Part shown: piece after piece, positions 58,779 through 64,000 of the stretch
Layout: the number at the start of each line of letters is the position of its first letter
Position numbering within the stretch: the first letter of the stretch is position 1
NCBI GenBank assembly: GCA_019925105.1
Contig: JAHGAU010000005.1
Span: forward strand, 1,488,001-1,552,000
Length of the DNA: 64,000 nucleotides
Direction of reading: 5' to 3'
Source: Niebla homalea
Taxonomy: Eukaryota; Ascomycota; Lecanoromycetes; Lecanorales; Ramalinaceae
The notes under the pieces: generated by a model
The model's database searches: none
Told to the model about the DNA's origin: nothing
What the model saw: only the letters and a program-made list of their open reading frames with translations
Translations under genes and position numbers: made by a program

Positions 58779-59290
58779 ATGGAGGCTACCAAGTGAGTCG
58801 TCCAAGTCTGCATCAGGAATGCTGTGAAGCTGAGACTCACCAAGGAACACCGTCAACTCTGCCGTCGATGGGGCCAAGGGTATGATGGACACAACCTCCA
58901 AGGAGGCCAACAAGGGTAAGTAACCGTCGATGCTTCAAGTCTACCTGGGTCACAGCAACATTGCTTCCTATCCCTACTGCCCATCCCTGCTGCCCCTTCA
59001 CCACTTCTCATTCTTGCCTCATCTGTTCAAAGTTCCAAGCTAATGAATGGTTTCAAGGCGTTGCCAAGGACTCCAATGCATCCCTTGGCACCCGCGCTGA
59101 GGCTGCCAAAGACGCCACCGGCGACAAGGCCAACGAGGTCAAGCACACGGTATGTTCCTCTCCCTGCCTTCACCTATTCTTCTATGTATATTGACTGAGG
59201 AATTTCGCAGTCTTAGAATTGAAATACTTGGTCAATCACTCACACCAGGCTTCCGACATCGTACATCAACAACGGCATGGTAGAGTCTGA
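58779..59290 (+). CDS. Grg-1/Ccg-1-like small stress protein
   Basis: This small hydrophilic protein is like the glucose-repressible, clock-controlled Grg-1/Ccg-1 of Neurospora. Its molecular function is unknown. Four exons, 58779-58792 (14 nt), 58845-58915, 59058-59149 and 59249-59290, give 72 residues, with introns of 52, 142 and 99 bp. The conserved core reads TSKEANKG then VAKDSNASLGTRAEAAKDA and GDKANEVKH. The protein is rich in Ala, Lys, Asp and Thr, with no signal or membrane segment. In Neurospora the gene is strongly induced by glucose loss, light and development. No such element is demonstrated here. Confidence 0.85.
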
Positions 59291-59718
59291 TGCACGAATG
59301 GCGATGGAGACATTGTATTCTTAGCACAGCAGGATTAGACATGAATGGGAGATACCCATGGGATGGATGGAACATAAGTAGCTTTCAATCAATCGTTGAC
59401 TTGCTCAAAAATCACTTCTACTGTCAGGTCTGGTTTCGACTTTGTTGTTTGATTAGCTTGATGTATTACGCCCCATACCTAAGTGACCTCTGCGATGTCC
59501 ACCTGCCTCTTCTGACATAGCATCAAAAAGTCAAGATGCCGAGATTACCCATGTAGCATCGATATTGACGACGTCAGAAGATGTGCTAACTTCCACTTGA
59601 GTACCTCATAATTATGTGAAAGACGCTGTTCTCTACATCTTGCTCGCTGCGGCCACCCACCGCCCCCCACGACCGCCCCCCACGACCGCCACATCCCCAC
59701 CCTCAACCCCACCGACAA
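59291..59718. other. Intergenic region before the amidase
   Basis: No gene is recognised. From about 59650 it becomes C-rich (CCGCCCCCCACGACC repeated). Confidence 0.45.
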
Positions 59719-61628
59719 CAATGCCCATCCACCAACCCCCCACCAACGTATCCGCGATCGCAAACTCGCCTCCCTCCGCCCCCGCTTCCCCAAACCCTGG
59801 CTCCTCCCCAAATCCGCGCTTCCCCCCGCGAGCACCGACAACGTCCTCTCCATCCCCGCAGAATGCGGCATCCTCACCCCTCTCGACCTCGAAATCACCG
59901 ACCCAACCCTCCCCGCCACCGCGCTCCTCTCCGCCCTCCGCGCGAAGCAGTACACGGCCGAGCAAGTCTGCGAAGCCTTCTGCAAGCGCGCGAGCCTCGC
60001 CCACCAACTCTGCCACTGCCTGACCGAACCGCTCTTCCCCTCCGCCCTGGCGCGCGCCCGCTTCCTGGACGCGCACCTGCGCCGCACGGGCGAGCTCTAC
60101 GGGCCCCTGCACGGGCTCCCCGTCTCCGTGAAGGACAGTTTCGATGTCCAGGGTGATGACTCCTCGGTCGGGATCGCGGGGCTCTGCTTCCGGCCCGCGG
60201 AGGCTAATGCCGCGATGGTGGAGGTGCTGCTGCGCGCGGGCGCGGTGATACATGTCAAGACGAATGTGCCGCAGACCCTGATGGCGCTGGATAGCGTCAA
60301 TAATGTGTTTGGGCGGGTGCTGAACCCCCTGGCGCGCACGCGCTGGACGGCCGGGGGGAGTAGTGGGGGCGAGGCGGCGTTGGTGGCGATGGGCGGGGCC
60401 GTGATGGGTGAGTCCCACAATGAGACCCTCGCGGCTCGTTGTTGATTCATTGTTGTCCCCCCGCTTTTCTTTCATCGACGGATATGTTAGCGAAGCTCGT
60501 TCTTGATTGATGAGCGAGAGGGCTGATGAGATGTTTTCTCTACATGTAGGTGTCGGGACGGATGTCGGCGGCAGTGTGAGGATCCCGGCCATGTGTGAGG
60601 GGCTCGTGGGGTTCAAGCCTAGTACAGGGAGGTTGCCGTATCAGGGGCTGCAGAGCCTGCAGCCAGCCGGAGGGGCGAGGTTGGGAATGCAGGCGAGTGC
60701 GGGGTTCATCACCAGGGGGTTGGCGGATGTTGGGGTGGCGATGCAGGCGGTGGAAGCGGCGAAGGCGTGGGAGCTCGATGCGGCTGTGGTGCCTGGACGA
60801 TGGTGGACTGGCGAGGGGGTGGGGTTGGAAGGAGGTGTGAAGACGGTGGGAATCATCTGGACGGATGGGAATACGACGCCGTTACCACCGGTGAGGCGCT
60901 GTATGGTAGATGTGGCTACGCGGTTGACGAACAGGGGGGTAAGGGTGGTCGATGTGAAGCCACCAAGGTTCGAGGAGTTGCAAGGGTTGATGAACAAATT
61001 CTTCAATTCGCAAGACAACAGCTATCTGTTTTCTCTACTTGATCAGACCGAGGAGCCTTTGATTCCCTGGCTACGCAAGTCCGGGTTTCGTCTTCGTGAG
61101 GACATCACCTTGAAAGAGCTGAGGCAGCTTTGGGCTCAGCGGTTGGAGCTGCAGCAGGAGATGCTGAAGATGTTCAGGACGCAAGATGGACAAGAGGTGG
61201 ATGCCATTGTTCTTCCTGTGGCACCCCATCCTGTGCCTGGATTAGATGAGTGGGGAGGTGTGGGATACACGGGCATCTTTGTGTTACTGGACTGGCCGGC
61301 CGTGAGCATTCCCATCAGGAAATGTGTGGAGGCGGATCTAGTGGAGGAGGTTGAAGGGCCTGTACTGGGGAAATGGGACAAGATGAACAGAGCACTCTGT
61401 GAGTACCTCTTTCTGACCGATCTCTCATGACATGGGATTGTATGTTGGCGAGGAATCTGACGTTTTCAAGGGGACACATCCAAGATTGATAGAAAGAGAT
61501 ACCTGGACAGTCCGCTGAGTGTACAGCTGATAGCACCTAAGCTGCAGGAGAAAAGGCTCTGGGATGTCTCACGATATGTGGAGGAGATTTTCAAGGAGGA
61601 GCCAGGTAACGTAAAAGCAAGATTGTGA
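59719..61628 (+). pseudogene. Amidase signature-family enzyme with N-terminal frameshift
   Basis: The family hydrolyses amides with a Ser-cisSer-Lys triad. Exons are about 59719-60407, 60550-61398 and 61471-61628, with introns of 142 and 72 bp and consistent phases. The triad is visible: Lys in LPVSVKDSFDVQG, GGSSGGEAALVAMGG, and GVGTDVGGSVRIPAMCEGLVGFKPS, where splicing joins GGAVMG to VGTDVGG. The N-terminal IRDRKLASLRPRFPKPWLL and ECGILTPLDLEIT match the family start. The frame has no ATG: the only nearby start (59719, MPIHQPP) is in another frame, and one more C in the six-C run near 59738 would join them. So this is a frameshift, an assembly error or an unseen upstream exon. The rest appears intact and probably active if expressed. 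Confidence 0.75.
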
Positions 61629-62352
61629 TTTTCGTTGCAACGTTCCCTCGAAATATCAAAAAATGTAAATATATCGAGATGATATTTACATGGACTGGAC
61701 GCCACATACGCGTTTCGTAACAAGAAACTGCTCAACGAACTCTCATCATGCCCTTACCAAGTCAACTCTTGTGTCCGTTCCATGACAGAACATGGCTCTA
61801 CTCTGAAAATCGTAAAGAATGCTAAAGCGTCAAAAAGGGGCAAAAAACATTCCGCAGGAAGATCCTTGCCCAATCATCCCTCGATGATGGGAACATTTGG
61901 CTTTGTCTGACCTCATGCTGCCTTATCAGAACGCTCTCCCACGAGGCTTACTAGTCTTAGCGATATCGGACTCGTGCAAACAGGTACATGTGGGGTAAAA
62001 TGTTTAGTTGCAACGGTCTGTTCCTCACTGCATATCAGAGCAAGTCGGTAGGACGAAATAACTTCAGTTGACGTCAATGGCAATTGAGCGCCTTCCTTTT
62101 CTGATAGCGTAGATCAAAGATGTCACGAGGAGTAAGTGTGCTTTGGGGGATAGTGCTTGGTTATCTCAAGACGACTGTCATAGCAGCGTTGGTTATAGTA
62201 TATGAACTGAGTTTCTCCCAATCTTACATCCCCGCCACCTCTGTTCCTTTAGAATCTCTCTTTCGTCCCTCGCGCTTGGAAAAAGGGGACCAGACTTTCC
62301 ATCCACAAGCAACCCCCCTTAAACGACTGAGACCTTGCTCCGTCCACCGATC
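61629..62352. other. Intergenic region before the aminotransferase
   Basis: No gene is recognised. Confidence 0.45.
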
Positions 62353-63825
62353 ATGACTCCCCACGCCCTCACCGCCGAAGAGGCCCAAGAAGTCACAACC
62401 GCGAGCACCATTCCCTCCACCCCCTCGACCAAAGACCCGGATCGCAAACCAGCCCCAGCTCTCCTCCACCGTCTCATCAACGCCCCCCCACCCACAGCCG
62501 TCTCGGGCCAAGGCAGCACCCTCACCCTCTCCTCAGGCCACACCATCCTTGACGCCTGCGGCGGCGCCGCCGTCTCCATCCTCGGCCACGCCCACCCGGA
62601 CATCATCGCCGCCGGCTGCGCCCAGCTCTCCACCCTCCCGTATTGCCACACAGGCGCCTACACGACCACCGCCGCCGAGTCCCTGGCCTCGATCCTGATC
62701 GACGAGGATGGGAAACGATTCGGATTGGCGAAGGCGCTGTTTGTGGGTAGTGGCAGTGAGGCCATGGATGCGGCGATGAAGTTGGCGAGGCAGTTCTGGT
62801 ATGAGGTTGGTGGGGATGATGGAGCGAGGGAGAGGAAGACGAGGTGGGTGAGTCGGAGGCAGGGCTATCATGGCGTTACGTTGGGGGCGATGGGGGTGAG
62901 TTCGAATTTGCCGAGGAAGGTACCGTATGCGCCGTTGCAGATCCCTGGGGTGAGTTGGGTGGGACCGGCGTATGCGTATCAGTATCAGAGGGCCGGGGAA
63001 AGTGAGAAGGAGTATGTGACGAGGTTGAGGGGGGAGCTTGAAGAGGAGTTTGAGCGGTTGGGAGGGGGGAAAGAGGTTATTGCCTTTGTGGCTGAGCCGG
63101 TTGTAGGGGCGACGAGTGGGTGTACGCCGGCGCCCAAGGGTTATTGGAAGATGGTGAGGGAGCTTTGTGATAAGTTCGATGTGCTGTTGATCTTGGATGA
63201 AGTGATGTGTGGGTGCGGAAGGACGGGGACATTCTTTGCGTTCGAGCAGGAGGGGATCGCGCCGGATATTGTTACGGTGGGGAAAGGGCTGGGGGCAGGG
63301 TATGCCCCTATTGCTGGAGTGCTGATCAGTGAGAGGGTGATCAATGGGTTGATGAAAGGGGCAGGGAGTTTCAATCATTTCCAGACATACCAGACGCATC
63401 CTCTGACTTGCGCGATTGCTTTGAAGGTGCAGCAGGTGCTGAGGAGAGATCGTCTGGTCGAGAGGTGTGCTGAGATGGGAAGATTGTTGGAAGACGACTT
63501 GTGCTCTGCTTTGGCGGAGGCCAAGCACGTTGGCAATATCCGGGGAAGGGGATTGCTTTGGGGTATCGAATTCGTCAAAGACAAATCAACCAAGGAGCCC
63601 TTCGATCCAAACATGGAGATCGGAATGAGAGTGCAGAAGAAGGCTTTCGAGATGGGTGTTGCCATCTACCCAGGAGTTGCGACCATCGATGGCATCAAAG
63701 GTGATCACGTCCTGCTCGCGCCGCCATATACAATCACGGAGGAGGAACTGCGGCACGCCGTTGCTGTGACAAGGCTTGCTATTCTGGCTATTGAGTCTGA
63801 AATGGATGGCGACAAATCAAATTAA
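62353..63825 (+). CDS. Class III PLP-dependent aminotransferase
   Basis: A single exon of 490 residues starting MTPHALTAEEAQEV. Family features in order: LDACGGAAVSILGHAHPDI (substrate entry region), ALFVGSGSEAMDAAMKLAR (PLP phosphate), QGYHGVTLGAMGVS, ILDEVMCGCGRTGTFFAFE (the PLP-pyridine Asp), and VTVGKGLGAGYAPIAG with the Schiff-base Lys. Next come HFQTYQTHPL, GRGLLWGIEF and a C-terminal small domain. This class includes omega-amino acid, GABA and ornithine aminotransferases. The substrate cannot be fixed, and the sequence is closest to the generic fungal omega-aminotransferase type. No mitochondrial presequence is obvious. The start at 62353 is the only ATG near the beginning. The downstream 175 bp to the window end hold nothing I can name. 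Confidence 0.9.
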   Translation: MTPHALTAEEAQEVTTASTIPSTPSTKDPDRKPAPALLHRLINAPPPTAVSGQGSTLTLSSGHTILDACGGAAVSILGHAHPDIIAAGCAQLSTLPYCHTGAYTTTAAESLASILIDEDGKRFGLAKALFVGSGSEAMDAAMKLARQFWYEVGGDDGARERKTRWVSRRQGYHGVTLGAMGVSSNLPRKVPYAPLQIPGVSWVGPAYAYQYQRAGESEKEYVTRLRGELEEEFERLGGGKEVIAFVAEPVVGATSGCTPAPKGYWKMVRELCDKFDVLLILDEVMCGCGRTGTFFAFEQEGIAPDIVTVGKGLGAGYAPIAGVLISERVINGLMKGAGSFNHFQTYQTHPLTCAIALKVQQVLRRDRLVERCAEMGRLLEDDLCSALAEAKHVGNIRGRGLLWGIEFVKDKSTKEPFDPNMEIGMRVQKKAFEMGVAIYPGVATIDGIKGDHVLLAPPYTITEEELRHAVAVTRLAILAIESEMDGDKSN

Positions 63826-64000
63826 TGAAGTATACAGCCTTGGGCATCCCGTGTGAAGACGAGAGCGCTGGAGTGATTTTAGAGGCTTTCAAAGCCACGT
63901 TGTCATTGATAAGCTGCTTAAGGCTGTCGCCCATGCAAGGGAGACAATACATTTGGATCCAGGTGGCGAATCATAATGCCAGCTCGAAATAGTTCAACAC

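Noticed and set aside
59633..60616. Long minus-strand open frame opposite the amidase
   Set aside because: It is a shadow of the GC-rich amidase codons, Gly/Glu/Arg-rich, and shows no family features.
62533..63528. Long minus-strand open frame opposite the aminotransferase
   Set aside because: It mirrors a clear class III aminotransferase and is rich in Pro/His/Arg, as expected for an antisense reading.

Overview
The window is nuclear DNA of a filamentous ascomycete (Pezizomycotina). The evidence is dense short-intron genes on both strands (introns of about 49-142 bp, GT..AG, with CTGAC/CTAAC-type branch sites), fungal-type families (Grg-1-like stress protein, Fet3/Ftr1 iron uptake pair, long-form tRNase Z, BTB proteins, fungal S28 peptidase) and an 11 kb AT-rich block carrying the signature of repeat-induced point mutation (RIP). 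The class cannot be fixed from the sequence alone. Introns were placed by eye from splice signals and reading-frame continuity, and each junction was checked for phase.

Layout. 0-4.4 kb is a decayed zone: an O-methyltransferase pseudogene broken by several frameshifts, then three diverged copies of a ~250-280 bp element whose two ends are inverted tRNA-like sequences. 4.4-18.4 kb is genic: a CorA-like membrane protein (-), tRNA-dihydrouridine synthase DUS1 (+), a gene-poor 2.5 kb, a repeat/proline-rich protein of unknown function (+), and long-form tRNase Z (-). 18.5-29.7 kb is a nested, RIP-destroyed island: a Tc1/mariner (IS630-type) DNA transposon with ~100 bp terminal inverted repeats at a TA site, holding a 7.6 kb Ty3/gypsy LTR retrotransposon with 325 bp LTRs and pol on the minus strand.

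29.7-46.4 kb carries a BTB/POZ gene with an apparent +1 frameshift, a VWA-domain gene, a second BTB-like gene, then the divergent iron permease (FTR1) / ferroxidase (FET3) pair sharing a 1.2 kb promoter with four ATCAGATAA-type GATA sites, and an unidentified gene with a possible signal peptide. 46.4-64 kb carries pseudouridine synthase PUS7, a secreted S28 serine peptidase, 2-isopropylmalate synthase (leucine synthesis), an SGNH hydrolase, a Grg-1-like small protein, an amidase with an N-terminal frameshift, and a class III aminotransferase.

Functional links: DUS1, tRNase Z and PUS7 all act on tRNA, and FTR1 and FET3 form one plasma-membrane iron-uptake complex. No new multi-gene system was clearly recognised. 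The most unusual items are the tRNA-ended inverted-repeat elements, the RIP-spared outer ends of the DNA transposon, and the comparatively preserved opposite-strand frame inside the dead retrotransposon.
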